NCBI RefSeq assembly: GCF_006715785.1
Contig: NZ_VFNX01000001.1
Coordinates: forward strand, 3,548,501-3,612,500
DNA: 64,000 nt
Origin: Streptomyces puniciscabiei
GTDB taxonomy: Bacteria; Actinomycetota; Actinomycetes; Streptomycetales; Streptomycetaceae
Direction: 5' to 3'
Shown here in pieces: positions 1-8,231 of this stretch. The first letter of the stretch is position 1; every line of letters starts with the position of its first letter. Below the pieces are notes generated by a model. The model did no database searches and was not told the DNA's origin. It saw only the letters and a program-made list of their open reading frames with translations. The translations under genes and the position numbers were made by a program.

Positions 1-1337
1 GGCTCGGCGTCGTCCAGATCGCGGCTCGCCCGGGTCAGCAGCAGCACCCGCAGACCCTGCTCGTTGAGGCGCTCGGTTTCGGCCAGGGCCGGGTCGCCGT
101 CGGCGAGGAGGACATCGGGAGCGCCCAGCAGCCACGTGCTGATCTCGCCGTCCGCCTCGCTGAACGCGGCCCCGCTGTACTTGCGGGCCGAGGAGAAGGG
201 CAGCGACTCCACGCAGCGCCAGTCCTCGCTGTCCGGGTAGGCGTCGATGATCGCCTTCAGGGAGGCGTTGGGGCGCGGGTCGGACTCGCCGAGGGCGCCG
301 AGCACCTTGCGCACGTGATCCTCGTCGGCCCCGCCGAGCGGCCGTAGCTCGGTGACGTCCATGCCCCCCTCGGTGAGCGTGCCGGTCTTGTCCAGGCAGA
401 CGGTGTCGACGCGGGCCAGCCCCTCGATCGCCGGCAGCTCCTGCACCAGGCACTGCTTGCGGCCGAGCCGGATGACCCCGATGGCGAACGCGACCGAGGT
501 GAGCAGGACCAGCCCCTCGGGGACCATCGGGACGATGCCGCCGACCGTGCGGGCGATGGAGTCCTTGACGTCGTTGCTCTGGACGACGAGCTGGGTGATG
601 ACGAGTCCGACGGCCGCCGGGACCATCATCCAGGTGACGTACTTGAGGATCGTGGAGATGCCGGTGCGCAGCTCGGAGTGGACCAGGGTGAAGCGGGAGG
701 CCTCGTCGGCGAGCTGGGCGGCATAGGCCTCGCGGCCGACCCTGGTCGCCTGGAAGGCGCCGCCGCCCGCGACGACGAAGCTGCCGGACATGACCGCGTC
801 GCCGGGGCGTTTGACGACGGGGTCGGCCTCGCCGGTGAGCAGCGACTCGTCGATCTCCAGCCCGTCGGCCTCGACGCAGACCCCGTCCACCACGACCTTG
901 TCCCCGGGTCCGATCTCCAGCAGGTCGTCGAGGACGATCTCATGGGTGGCGACCTCGACGGCCGTCCCGTCCCTGCGTACCGTCGGCCGGGCCTCTCCGA
1001 CGACCGCGAGCGAGTCGAGGGTCTGCTTGGCCCGCCACTCCTGGACGATGCCGATGCCGGTGTTGGCGAGGATCACGAAGCCGAACAGGCTGTCCTGGAT
1101 CGGCGCCACGAACAGCGTGATCAGCCAGAGCACGCCGATGATCGCGTTGAACCGGGTGAAGACGTTCGCCCGGACGATCTCGCCCAGCGAGCGGCTGCTG
1201 CGCACCGGTACGTCGTTGACCGATCCGCGGGTGACGCGTTCCGCGACCTCGGCACCGGTCAGCCCTGCCGACCTGGTCATCGGGAGGGCGACGGGATGCA
1301 CGGGGTCGAGCTCCGCGCCCGCGTCTATGTGGGTCAT
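1..1337 (-). CDS. P-type cation-transporting ATPase, N-terminal part (runs off left edge)
   Basis: An integral membrane ion pump that forms an aspartyl-phosphate intermediate during ATP-driven transport. Reading the minus strand gives 445 residues before the window edge. Visible parts are a first membrane pair (about residues 75-115), an actuator domain with LTGEADPV (the TGE loop), a second membrane pair, and a PEGL motif in the ion-binding helix. The phosphorylation motif DKTGTLT follows, with Asp at about residue 316, then the start of the nucleotide-binding domain. The C-terminal transmembrane half lies outside. No heavy-metal HMA domain or CPC motif is seen, so it is more like the P2/P3 cation ATPases; the ion cannot be assigned. 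The ATG chosen is the only in-frame one near the 5' end. Confidence 0.9.
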   Translation of the reverse strand, partial: MTHIDAGAELDPVHPVALPMTRSAGLTGAEVAERVTRGSVNDVPVRSSRSLGEIVRANVFTRFNAIIGVLWLITLFVAPIQDSLFGFVILANTGIGIVQEWRAKQTLDSLAVVGEARPTVRRDGTAVEVATHEIVLDDLLEIGPGDKVVVDGVCVEADGLEIDESLLTGEADPVVKRPGDAVMSGSFVVAGGGAFQATRVGREAYAAQLADEASRFTLVHSELRTGISTILKYVTWMMVPAAVGLVITQLVVQSNDVKDSIARTVGGIVPMVPEGLVLLTSVAFAIGVIRLGRKQCLVQELPAIEGLARVDTVCLDKTGTLTEGGMDVTELRPLGGADEDHVRKVLGALGESDPRPNASLKAIIDAYPDSEDWRCVESLPFSSARKYSGAAFSEADGEISTWLLGAPDVLLADGDPALAETERLNEQGLRVLLLTRASRDLDDAE

Positions 1338-1412
1338 GTCATCGACGGTACGTGCGGATGCGCCCACCCGCCCGCTTTCCGTCCGTGGCCTTTCCGCCCG
1401 CGGCCGCCGCGG

Positions 1413-1679
1413 CTATCGGGCCGACGTCGACTCCGGCTCGGCCGCCCGCTTGATCGCCGCGTCCCGCTTGCGGACGTACCAGATGCCGATCAGCCCCAGC
1501 CCGCCCCCGGCCAGGCAGGTCCACAGCCACCACAGGTGCCCGTGGTCCTCGAACCAGCCGTAGAAGGGCAGCTGGACGAGGAAGAGGACGAACCAGACGA
1601 TCGTGCCGCCGGTGATGGTGGCGACCACGGGGCCCTCCAGGGGCTCGGGCGCCTCGTGCTTGGGGGTCCACTTGGCCAT
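1413..1679 (-). CDS. DUF2530 small membrane protein
   Basis: An 88-residue protein with two hydrophobic segments (about residues 20-42 and 48-66). They are separated by a short Trp/His-rich loop and followed by a basic tail (RKRDAAIKRAA). Size and layout match the actinobacterial DUF2530 family, whose function is unknown. It lies upstream of the P-type ATPase in the same orientation with about 75 bases between them, so co-transcription is possible. No catalytic motif is visible. The ATG is followed by a hydrophilic, Glu/Pro-rich N-terminus, probably cytoplasmic. Confidence 0.8.
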   Translation of the reverse strand: MAKWTPKHEAPEPLEGPVVATITGGTIVWFVLFLVQLPFYGWFEDHGHLWWLWTCLAGGGLGLIGIWYVRKRDAAIKRAAEPESTSAR

Positions 1680-1851
1680 GGGGCACAGCTTACGAGGCGA
1701 CCGCTTGCCTACCGCTTTCCGATCGTTCTACGCGCGGAGATAGCGTTCTCGGACTCATACGTTCATACTGAAACCGTTTGTCTGTGTCCACTTCTGCTCG
1801 TATGAAACTCCAACAGGGCTCGGGGGAACCCCGTTGGTGATGGAGACCCGC

Positions 1852-3303
1852 ATGTCCACCTCGGCTCCCGCCAAGGTCCCCACCCCCGAAATTCCCGGCG
1901 GTGCGCCCGCCCAGGGCCCCCTCGACCGCTACTTCAGGATCTCCGAGCGCGGCAGCTCCGTCGCCCGCGAGATCCGTGGTGGTTTCGCCACCTTCTTTGC
2001 GATGGCGTACATCATCGTGCTGAATCCGATCATCCTCGGCAGCGCGAAGGACATGTACGGGCACCACCTGGACAACGGCCAGCTTGTGACGGCGACCGCG
2101 CTGACGGCCGCGTTCACCACGCTGCTGATGGGCGTCATCGGCAACGTCCCGATCGCGCTCGCCGCCGGCCTCGGCGTGAACTCGGTCGTCGCGCTCCAGC
2201 TGGCGCCCCGGATGTCCTGGCCGGACGCGATGGGCATGGTCGTCCTGGCCGGGTTCGTCGTCATGCTGCTGGTCGCCACGGGGCTGCGCGAGCGCGTGAT
2301 GAACGCCGTGCCGTTCGGGCTGCGCAAGGCGATCTCGATCGGCATCGGCCTGTTCATCATGCTGATCGGCCTGGTCGACTCCGGTTTCATCACGCGGATG
2401 CCGGACGCCGCCCAGACCACCGTCCCGGTCCAGCTCGGCACCGGCGGCCATCTGCACGGCTGGCCGGTGCTGGTCTTCATCCTCGGCGTGCTGCTCACCT
2501 TCGCGCTGATCGTCCGCAAGGTGCCGGGCGCCATCCTGATCTCGATCGTCGGCATGACCGTCCTCGCGGTGATCCTCAACGCGGTCACCACGATCCCGTC
2601 CTGGGGCCTGACCGTCCCGAAATGGCCGGGCAACCCGGTCGCCACCCCCGACTTCGGCCTGGTCGGCCACGTCAGCCTGTTCGGCGGCTTCTCCAAGGTC
2701 GGCGTGCTGACCGGCGTCCTCTTCGTCTTCACGGTCCTGCTGTCGTGCTTCTTCGACGCGATGGGCACGATCATGGGCGTCAGTGACGAGGCCAAGCTGA
2801 CCGACGCCGAGGGCTACATGCCGGGCATCAACAAGGTCCTCTTCATCGACGGCCTCGCGGTCGCGGCGGGCGGCGCCAGCTCCTCCTCGGCCACCACCGC
2901 GTTCGTGGAGTCCACGGCCGGCGTCGGCGAGGGCGCCCGCACGGGCCTCGCGAACGTCGTCACGGGCGGTCTGTTCGCCGTGGCGCTGTTCCTCACCCCG
3001 GTCGCCACGATGGTCCCGTCCCAGGCGGCGACCCCGGCGCTGATCGCGGTCGGCTTCCTGATCCTGTCGAACTCGATCAAGGAGATCGACTGGGCGGACT
3101 ACACCATCGCGATCCCGGCGTTCGTGACGATGCTGATGATGCCGTTCACCTACTCGATCACCAACGGCATCGGCATGGGCTTCATCACCTTCACGGTGCT
3201 GCGCCTGGCCGCCGGCCGGTTCCGGGAGATCCCGGCCGCGATGTACGTCGTCTCGGCGGTCTTCGCCTTCTACTACCTGATGCCGGCCCTGGGCCTTACC
3301 TGA
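1852..3303 (+). CDS. NCS2/AzgA-type purine permease
   Basis: A 483-residue polytopic membrane transporter with 12-14 hydrophobic segments. The N-terminal FATFFAMAYIIVLNPIIL segment, the GLGVN motif at about residue 95 and the serine/threonine-rich SSSSATTAFVES loop near residue 345 are hallmarks of the NCS2 COG2252 (AzgA-like) branch. That branch imports adenine, guanine or hypoxanthine with protons; the exact base is not decided by sequence. The start was placed at the ATG preceded by GGAG six bases upstream; TTG, GTG and ATG codons 6-18 bases earlier are in frame but less well supported. It stands alone, divergent from the DUF2530 gene. Confidence 0.92.
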   Translation: MSTSAPAKVPTPEIPGGAPAQGPLDRYFRISERGSSVAREIRGGFATFFAMAYIIVLNPIILGSAKDMYGHHLDNGQLVTATALTAAFTTLLMGVIGNVPIALAAGLGVNSVVALQLAPRMSWPDAMGMVVLAGFVVMLLVATGLRERVMNAVPFGLRKAISIGIGLFIMLIGLVDSGFITRMPDAAQTTVPVQLGTGGHLHGWPVLVFILGVLLTFALIVRKVPGAILISIVGMTVLAVILNAVTTIPSWGLTVPKWPGNPVATPDFGLVGHVSLFGGFSKVGVLTGVLFVFTVLLSCFFDAMGTIMGVSDEAKLTDAEGYMPGINKVLFIDGLAVAAGGASSSSATTAFVESTAGVGEGARTGLANVVTGGLFAVALFLTPVATMVPSQAATPALIAVGFLILSNSIKEIDWADYTIAIPAFVTMLMMPFTYSITNGIGMGFITFTVLRLAAGRFREIPAAMYVVSAVFAFYYLMPALGLT

Positions 3304-3322
3304 GCCCCGGCGCACCACGGCG

Positions 3323-3505
3323 TCAATTGACGCCGTAGAACCTCTCCGTCTCCTCGACGGCGGCCTGGAACCGCTCGTCGAAGTCGTCCCGGATGAGCGT
3401 GCGGACCACATAGTCCTGCACGCTCATTCCTCTTTTCGCCGCGTGGTGCCGGAGCCTTTCGAGCAGCTCCCCGTCTATCCGCAGGCTGAGCACGGTGGTC
3501 CCCAT
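3323..3505 (-). CDS. Ribbon-helix-helix (CopG-like) DNA-binding protein
   Basis: A 60-residue protein beginning with a beta-strand segment (TTVLSLRID), then two helices (ELLERLRHHAAKRG and SVQDYVVRTLIRDD) and an acidic C-terminal tail. This is the ribbon-helix-helix fold, in which a dimer inserts a two-stranded sheet in the major groove. No toxin gene lies beside it, so it is an orphan regulator rather than an obvious antitoxin. A GTG six codons upstream is in frame, but the ATG leaves the canonical N-terminal strand at the start. It converges on the permease, ending 20 bases from its stop. Confidence 0.75.
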   Translation of the reverse strand: MGTTVLSLRIDGELLERLRHHAAKRGMSVQDYVVRTLIRDDFDERFQAAVEETERFYGVN

Positions 3506-3626
3506 GCCTACGAGGGTCGCCACACCGGGCCACCCCGTGCGTCACTTTCCGGCACGGACTCACTCATATGAGTGATCGAAGCTTCAGTGGCGGGTATCAC
3601 GGGCATTCGGGCGTGTCGGTGGTGGT

Positions 3627-3656
3627 CCTTAGCGAGAGTAATGAGTTACTCTAAGG
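3627..3656. promoter_or_regulatory. Inverted repeat overlapping the marR ribosome binding site
   Basis: AGAGTAA and TTACTCT form perfect 7-base arms around a TGAG spacer (3635-3652). A second CCTT/AAGG pair lies outside (3627-3630 and 3653-3656). The right edge contains the AAGGA that serves the MarR start codon. The size and dyad are typical of MarR-family operators, so negative autoregulation is inferred. Confidence 0.65.
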
Positions 3657-3659
3657 AAC

Positions 3660-4097
3660 ATGCCGGACCTCACCCATGGCGACGACGCTGCCGCCGTGAA
3701 CGCCCTCCGCTCCGCCGTGATGCGGTTGTCCCGTCGGCTCAAGCACCAGCGGGTCGACGAGTCGCTGAGCCCCACCGAGATGTCGGTGCTCGGCACCCTC
3801 GCCCGCTGCGGCTCGGCCACCCCGGGCGAGCTCGCCCGCAAGGAGCACGTCCAGCCGCCGTCGATGACCCGCATCGTCGCGCTGCTCGAGGCCAAGGGGC
3901 TGGTCCGGCTGGAGCCGCACCCCGAGGACCGGCGCCAGAAGGTCGTCACCCAGACCGAGCAGGCCGAGGCGATGCTCGAGGAGAGCCGCCGCAAGCGCAA
4001 CGCGTTCCTGGCCGGCCTGGTCGAGGGCCTCGACGAGGACGAGTGGGCCAAGCTGCGCGCCGCCGCCCCCGTGCTGGAGAAGCTCGCACACCTGTAA
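3660..4097 (+). CDS. MarR family transcriptional regulator
   Basis: A 145-residue winged-helix regulator. Helices flank a wHTH at about residues 40-105, with PTEMSVLGTLARCG leading in, recognition helix PPSMTRIVALLEAKG, and the wing residues EDRRQ typical of MarR proteins. A C-terminal helix provides the dimer interface. The ATG has AAGGA directly upstream, embedded in an inverted repeat that probably is its own operator. The next gene, an MFS exporter on the same strand 27 bases on, is the natural target: MarR proteins commonly repress an adjacent efflux pump until a small aromatic ligand releases them. The ligand is unknown. Confidence 0.9.
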   Translation: MPDLTHGDDAAAVNALRSAVMRLSRRLKHQRVDESLSPTEMSVLGTLARCGSATPGELARKEHVQPPSMTRIVALLEAKGLVRLEPHPEDRRQKVVTQTEQAEAMLEESRRKRNAFLAGLVEGLDEDEWAKLRAAAPVLEKLAHL

Positions 4098-4124
4098 GCC
4101 GTTTCAAGGAGGAGGCGAACCCTT

Positions 4125-5471
4125 TTGAGTACGGGACCCGGAAAAGATTCCGCCCCCGCACCGACCACCCCCACTACCCCCACCGCCCGCAAGGGCTCGA
4201 TGTTCAGCTCGCTGAAGATCCGGAACTACCGCCTCTTCTTCGTCGGCCAGGTCGTCTCCAACACCGGCACCTGGATGCAGCGCATAGCCCAGGACTGGCT
4301 CGTCCTCAGCCTCACGGGCTCCTCCGCGGCCGTCGGCATCACGACGGCCCTGCAGTTCCTGCCGATGCTCCTCTTCGGCCTCTACGGCGGAGTCCTGGTC
4401 GACCGCCTCCCCAAGCGCCCGACGCTGCTGGTCACACAGACCGCCATGGCCGTGACGGGCCTGGCGCTCGCCTTTCTCACGCTCACCGGCCACGTCCAGG
4501 TCTGGCACGTCTACGTCGCCGCCTTCGCCGTCGGCCTCGCCACGGTGCTCGACAACCCGGCCCGCCAGTCCTTCGTCTCCGAGATGGTCGGCCCCGATCA
4601 GCTGCAGAACGCGGTCAGTCTGAACTCGGCGAACTTCCAGTCCGCCCGCCTGGTCGGCCCCGCCGTCGCCGGTCTGATGATCACCGGCGTGGGCACCGGC
4701 TGGGCGTTCCTCGCCAACGGCCTGTCCTTCGTCGCGCCCATCACCGGCCTGCTGCTGATGCGCGCCCGCGAACTGCACGTCGTCCGGCGTGCGCCGCGCG
4801 GGAAGGGCCAGCTGCGCGAAGGCCTGCGGTACGTGGCCGGCCGCCCGGAGCTGATCTGGCCGATCGTCCTCGTCGGCTTCATCGGCACCTTCGGCTTCAA
4901 CTTCCCGGTGTGGCTGTCGGCCTACGCGAACGGCGTCTTCCACTCCGGCGCCGGCGCCTACAGCCTCTTCAACACCCTGATGGCCGTCGGCTCCCTGTGC
5001 GGCGCCCTGCTGGCCGCCCGCCGCGGCACGGCCCGGCTGCGCGTCCTGATCGCCGCCGCGCTGGCCTTCGGCGCGCTGGAGGTGGTGGCCGCGCTGGCCC
5101 CGTCGTACTGGCTGTTCGCGCTGCTCATGGTCCCGATCGGGGTCTGCGGCCTGACGGTCAACGTCACCGCGAACACCGCCGTGCAGATGGCGACCGACCC
5201 GGCCATGCGCGGCCGGGTGATGTCCCTGTTCATGATGGTGTTCATGGGCGGCACGCCGCTGGGCGCGCCGGTCGTCGGCTGGATAACCGACACGTACGGC
5301 CCCCGGGTCGGCTTCGCCCTCGGCGGTGTCATCTCCGCCGCGGCGGCTGCGGGTATCGGCCTGGTCCTGGCCCGCATCGGCGGACTGCGGGTGGCGGTGG
5401 GCTGGCACCACGGCCACCCCCGGCTCCGCTTCGTCCCGCGGGAGCGGGAGGAGCTGACGACGGCCGCGTAG
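4125..5471 (+). CDS. MFS exporter (EntS/MFS_3 type)
   Basis: A 448-residue major facilitator with 12 predicted membrane helices after a 25-residue Thr/Pro-rich cytoplasmic tail. The loop after helix 2 carries the motif-A-like sequence GGVLVDRLPKRP. The run RNYRLFFVGQVVSNTGTWMQ is typical of the MFS_3 (enterobactin-exporter-like) family. The start is a TTG with a very strong AAGGAGGAGG site nine bases upstream; no better ATG exists. It lies directly behind the MarR gene and is probably controlled by it. The substrate could be a drug or a siderophore and is not resolved here. Confidence 0.9.
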   Translation: MSTGPGKDSAPAPTTPTTPTARKGSMFSSLKIRNYRLFFVGQVVSNTGTWMQRIAQDWLVLSLTGSSAAVGITTALQFLPMLLFGLYGGVLVDRLPKRPTLLVTQTAMAVTGLALAFLTLTGHVQVWHVYVAAFAVGLATVLDNPARQSFVSEMVGPDQLQNAVSLNSANFQSARLVGPAVAGLMITGVGTGWAFLANGLSFVAPITGLLLMRARELHVVRRAPRGKGQLREGLRYVAGRPELIWPIVLVGFIGTFGFNFPVWLSAYANGVFHSGAGAYSLFNTLMAVGSLCGALLAARRGTARLRVLIAAALAFGALEVVAALAPSYWLFALLMVPIGVCGLTVNVTANTAVQMATDPAMRGRVMSLFMMVFMGGTPLGAPVVGWITDTYGPRVGFALGGVISAAAAAGIGLVLARIGGLRVAVGWHHGHPRLRFVPREREELTTAA

Positions 5472-5538
5472 CACTCGGAGAGAGGTCCGGTGCCGGGCGC
5501 GGTGGACCGCTCGCGTGGTCCCCCGCGCCCTCAGGCCG

Positions 5539-6054
5539 CTACAGCACCCGCCGGGCCAGCACCTGCCCCGGCCACTTGTCCTCGCCGACCGTGAAACGCT
5601 CGGTGCGGGTGAACCCCTGGCTCTCGTAGTACGCGACCAGCTTGCCGTCGTCGCCCGCGTAGCAGTCCACCCGCAGCAGCGAGATCCCGGCCCGCCGGGT
5701 CTCCTCGGCCGCGTGCGCGAGCAGCGCGGCACCGGCACCGAGGCCCTTGAAACGGCGGTCGGTGGCGAAGAGGTGGATGTACCGCTCGGGCTCGTCGGCG
5801 GGCTCCAGGTACGAGCCGGGGCGCTCGCTGAGCGTGAGGGTGGCCGCCGGGGCGCCGTCCACCTCGGCCAGGTACGGGGTGCCCGCGGCGGTGTACTGGT
5901 GCACCAGTTCCACGGCTCGCTCGTTCGTCGACCAGGGCTCGGTGCCCCACTGCCCGGTCCGGCCCTGTGAGACCAGCCACTCCACGGCGCTGTCGAGCAT
6001 GCCGAGGATCAGGGGAGCGTCGTCCGGGCCGCCGGTGCGTATGGTGATCGTCAT
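5539..6054 (-). CDS. GNAT family N-acetyltransferase
   Basis: A 171-residue acetyl-CoA-dependent acetyltransferase. The acetyl-CoA pyrophosphate loop RRFKGLGAG sits at residues 100-108 in motif A. Motif B contains YYESQGFTRTERF near residue 142, the usual beta-strand and helix after the catalytic cleft. The acceptor cannot be predicted. The ATG chosen lies 39 bases from the start of the divergent thpR gene, so the two share a promoter region. The long upstream extension of the open frame is excluded because it overlaps thpR on the other strand. Confidence 0.88.
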   Translation of the reverse strand: MTITIRTGGPDDAPLILGMLDSAVEWLVSQGRTGQWGTEPWSTNERAVELVHQYTAAGTPYLAEVDGAPAATLTLSERPGSYLEPADEPERYIHLFATDRRFKGLGAGAALLAHAAEETRRAGISLLRVDCYAGDDGKLVAYYESQGFTRTERFTVGEDKWPGQVLARRVL

Positions 6055-6093
6055 GGGTTCATCATGCCGATCCGCGTCTGCGAAGGTGACGTC

Positions 6094-6666
6094 ATGAGAC
6101 TCTTCGCCGCGGTGCTCCCGCCGGAGCGCGTCGTACACGAACTCGCCGTCGAGGTCGCCAAGTTGAAGGAACTGCCCGGCGCGGAGCGGCTGCGCTGGAC
6201 GGGCCGCCCGGGCTGGCACTTCACCCTCGCCTTCTACGGCGAGGTCGCCGACGACCTCGTACCGGACCTGTCGGACCGCCTGGCCCGCGCGGCCCACCGT
6301 ACGGCGCCCTTCGACCTGGCCCTGGTCGGCGGCGGCCAGTTCGGGCACGGCAAGGTCCTGTGGACCGGCGCCCACGGCGAGGTGGAGGCGCTGCGGCTGC
6401 TGGCCGACCGGGCGGAGTCGGCGGCGCGGAGAGCGGGCGTGCCGATGGGGGAGCACCGCCGGTACACGGCCCACCTGACGGTGGCGCGGGGCCGGGACTC
6501 GGTGGACGTACGGCCGTATGTCGAGCTGCTCCGTGAGTTCACCAGCCGGACCTGGACGGTGAACGAGCTGGTGCTGGTGCGGAGCAATCTGCCGCGCTCG
6601 GGAGTGGCGGGGGAGCAGCCGCGGTACGAGGCGGTTGCCCGCTGGGCGTTCGGCGGCGTTGGTTAG
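6094..6666 (+). CDS. thpR: RNA 2',3'-cyclic phosphodiesterase
   Basis: A 190-residue 2H phosphoesterase of the LigT/ThpR family, which opens 2',3'-cyclic phosphate RNA ends to 2'-phosphates. The two HxTx signatures are present: HFTL at residues 42-45 and HLTV in the second half (YTAHLTVARG). The N-terminus MRLFAAVLPP is typical of the family. The start is preceded by GAAGGTGA; an ATG 30 bases upstream is in frame but would add a non-conserved extension. It is divergent from the GNAT gene and followed 10 bases later by a tiny membrane-peptide gene. Confidence 0.9.
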   Translation: MRLFAAVLPPERVVHELAVEVAKLKELPGAERLRWTGRPGWHFTLAFYGEVADDLVPDLSDRLARAAHRTAPFDLALVGGGQFGHGKVLWTGAHGEVEALRLLADRAESAARRAGVPMGEHRRYTAHLTVARGRDSVDVRPYVELLREFTSRTWTVNELVLVRSNLPRSGVAGEQPRYEAVARWAFGGVG

Positions 6667-6676
6667 GCTCGGGTAT

Positions 6677-6763
6677 GTGGACCCGAAAACCCGGAACCGG
6701 ATCATGGCCGGTGTGCTTGTGCTGATGTTCGTGGTGGTGGCTGTCTCGGCGGCCATGAGGTAG
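6677..6763 (+). CDS. 28-residue single-pass membrane peptide
   Basis: A GTG-initiated frame encodes a basic N-terminus (MDPKTRNR) followed by one hydrophobic segment (IMAGVLVLMFVVVAVSAAM) and stops after a single Arg. The charge pattern (positive inside, then about 19 apolar residues) is what a real membrane miniprotein looks like. I recall similarly short peptides being conserved in Streptomyces, though this needs alignment. The Shine-Dalgarno site is weak, so translation may be coupled to thpR ten bases upstream. Its function is unknown. Confidence 0.55.
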   Translation: MDPKTRNRIMAGVLVLMFVVVAVSAAMR

Positions 6764-6770
6764 GAGGACC

Positions 6771-6837
6771 GGGGAACTGCGGCCGGCTTTTCGGCTGCGG
6801 GCCGGGTGTGGCCGGTCGCGCAGTTCCCCGCGCCCCT
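6771..6837. repeat. Streptomyces interspersed GGGGAACTGCG repeat forming a hairpin
   Basis: GGGGAACTGCG (6771-6781) and CGCAGTTCCCC (6819-6829) are perfect 11-base arms, followed by CGCGCCCCT. The same core occurs at 32203 and 39161 in this window, each time next to gene 3' ends. Here it sits between the convergent thpR/miniprotein pair and the aldo/keto reductase, where it can act as a bidirectional terminator. Confidence 0.7.
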
Positions 6838-6846
6838 ACGGGGCCC

Positions 6847-7842
6847 CTACCAGGCGAAGGCCTCCGGGGACGGGCCCGTCCCCGGGAAGATCTCGTCCAG
6901 GCCCGCCAGCAGCTCCTCGCTCAGCTCCAGCTCCGAAGCCCTGATCGCGGACTGAAGCTGCTCGGCCGTACGCGGACCGACGATGGGCCCGGTCACACCC
7001 GGCCGGGTGAGCAGCCAGGCCAGGGCCACCTCGCCGGCTTCCAGGCCGTGCTTGTCGACCAGGTCCTCGTACGCCTGGATCTGGGCGCGGGCGGCCGGGT
7101 CCTTGAGGGTGTCGGCGGCCCGGCCGGTGGCTCGGCGCCCGCCCTGGACCTCCTTCTTGATGATCCCGCCGAGCAGACCGCCGTGCAGCGGCGACCAGGG
7201 GATGACCCCGAGGCCGTAGTCCTGCGCGGCCGGGATGACCTCCATCTCGGCGCGCCGCTCGGCGAGGTTGTAGAGGCACTGCTCGCTGACCAGGCCGATG
7301 GTGCCGCCGCGGCGGGCGGCGATCTCGTTGGCCTGGGCGATCTTGTAGCCGGGGAAGTTGGAGGAGCCGACGTAGAGGATCTTGCCCTGCTGGACCAGGG
7401 TGTCGATGGCCTGCCAGATCTCCTCGAACGGCGTGCTGCGGTCGATGTGGTGGAACTGGTAGAGGTCGATGTAGTCGGTCTGCAGCCGCTTCAGGCTGGC
7501 GTCCACGGCGCGGCGGATGTTCAGCGCGGAGAGCTTGTCGTGGTTGGGCCAGGCGGCCTCGCCGTCGGGGGCCATGTTGGCGTAGACCTTGGTGGCCAGG
7601 ACGACCTTGTCGCGGCGGTCGCCGCCCTTGGCGAACCAGTTGCCGATGATCGTCTCGGTACGGCCCTTGTTCTCGCCCCAGCCGTACACGTTTGCGGTGT
7701 CGAAGAAGTTGATGCCCGCGTCCAGCGCCGCGTCCATGATGGCGTGGCTGTCGGCCTCTTCGGTGTGCGGCCCGAAGTTCATCGTCCCGAGGACGAGTCG
7801 GCTGACCTTGAGTCCCGTGCGTCCAAGCTGCGTGTACTTCAT
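6847..7842 (-). CDS. Aldo/keto reductase
   Basis: A 331-residue NADPH-dependent oxidoreductase with a TIM-barrel fold, reducing aldehydes or ketones. The catalytic tetrad is visible: Asp48 and Tyr53 (FDTANVYGWG), Lys85 (VLATKVY) and His at 131/132 (YQFHHID). The C-terminal cofactor region contains PIVGPRTAEQL. The MKYTQLGRTG start and the overall pattern match the AKR11/YajO-like voltage-gated-potassium-channel-beta branch. The ATG has GAGG upstream; a TTG three codons earlier is less likely. It is monocistronic or begins the run of minus-strand genes to its right; the substrate is not predictable. Confidence 0.92.
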   Translation of the reverse strand: MKYTQLGRTGLKVSRLVLGTMNFGPHTEEADSHAIMDAALDAGINFFDTANVYGWGENKGRTETIIGNWFAKGGDRRDKVVLATKVYANMAPDGEAAWPNHDKLSALNIRRAVDASLKRLQTDYIDLYQFHHIDRSTPFEEIWQAIDTLVQQGKILYVGSSNFPGYKIAQANEIAARRGGTIGLVSEQCLYNLAERRAEMEVIPAAQDYGLGVIPWSPLHGGLLGGIIKKEVQGGRRATGRAADTLKDPAARAQIQAYEDLVDKHGLEAGEVALAWLLTRPGVTGPIVGPRTAEQLQSAIRASELELSEELLAGLDEIFPGTGPSPEAFAW

Positions 7843-7904
7843 GGTCCTCAAGCCAACGGCTTGAAGTGCGCTCGAAGCAAGGGCTTTCGGCGGGGTGTTC
7901 CGGC

Positions 7905-8204
7905 TCAGAGACCGAGCCCGCCCGCGATGGCCAGTTCCTGCTTGGTGAACTCGCCCGTGAGCAAGGGCATGGCCTTCCCGATCGCCGCCCGCGCCTGAGG
8001 CAGTTCCAGGGAGGCGTCGTGGTGCTCCTTGCTCCGCCAGACCTCGGTCACCCAGATCGTCACGTCGTCATCGTCGGCGAGCCCCACGACATAGGCGTCG
8101 CATCCGGCCGCGCGGAGGCCCTCGGCGGCACCGAGGAGGATGGCCACGACCTCGTCGCGGGAGCCGGGAGTTGTCTTCATGGAGGCGATGCAGCCGTAGG
8201 TCAT
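7905..8204 (-). CDS. Antibiotic biosynthesis monooxygenase (ABM) domain protein
   Basis: A 99-residue ferredoxin-like protein with one ABM domain. It starts YGCIASMKTTPGSRDEVVAIL and contains WVTEVWRSKEHHDASLELPQ, the usual strand and helix region with paired histidines. Such proteins are homodimeric cofactorless monooxygenases or simple stress proteins; this one has no biosynthetic genes around it, so a general role is more likely. The ATG is preferred to an in-frame GTG three codons upstream. It lies 27 bases downstream of the Uma2 gene on the same strand. Confidence 0.8.
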   Translation of the reverse strand: MTYGCIASMKTTPGSRDEVVAILLGAAEGLRAAGCDAYVVGLADDDDVTIWVTEVWRSKEHHDASLELPQARAAIGKAMPLLTGEFTKQELAIAGGLGL

Positions 8205-8231
8205 GGGCGGCACTCTGCCATGGAGGGAGTG

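Noticed and set aside
1690..3411. 573-codon minus-strand frame over the purine permease
   Set aside because: Composition is Arg/Asp/Gln/His-rich with no domain signal, typical of antisense frames in high-GC coding DNA; the plus-strand permease explains the region.
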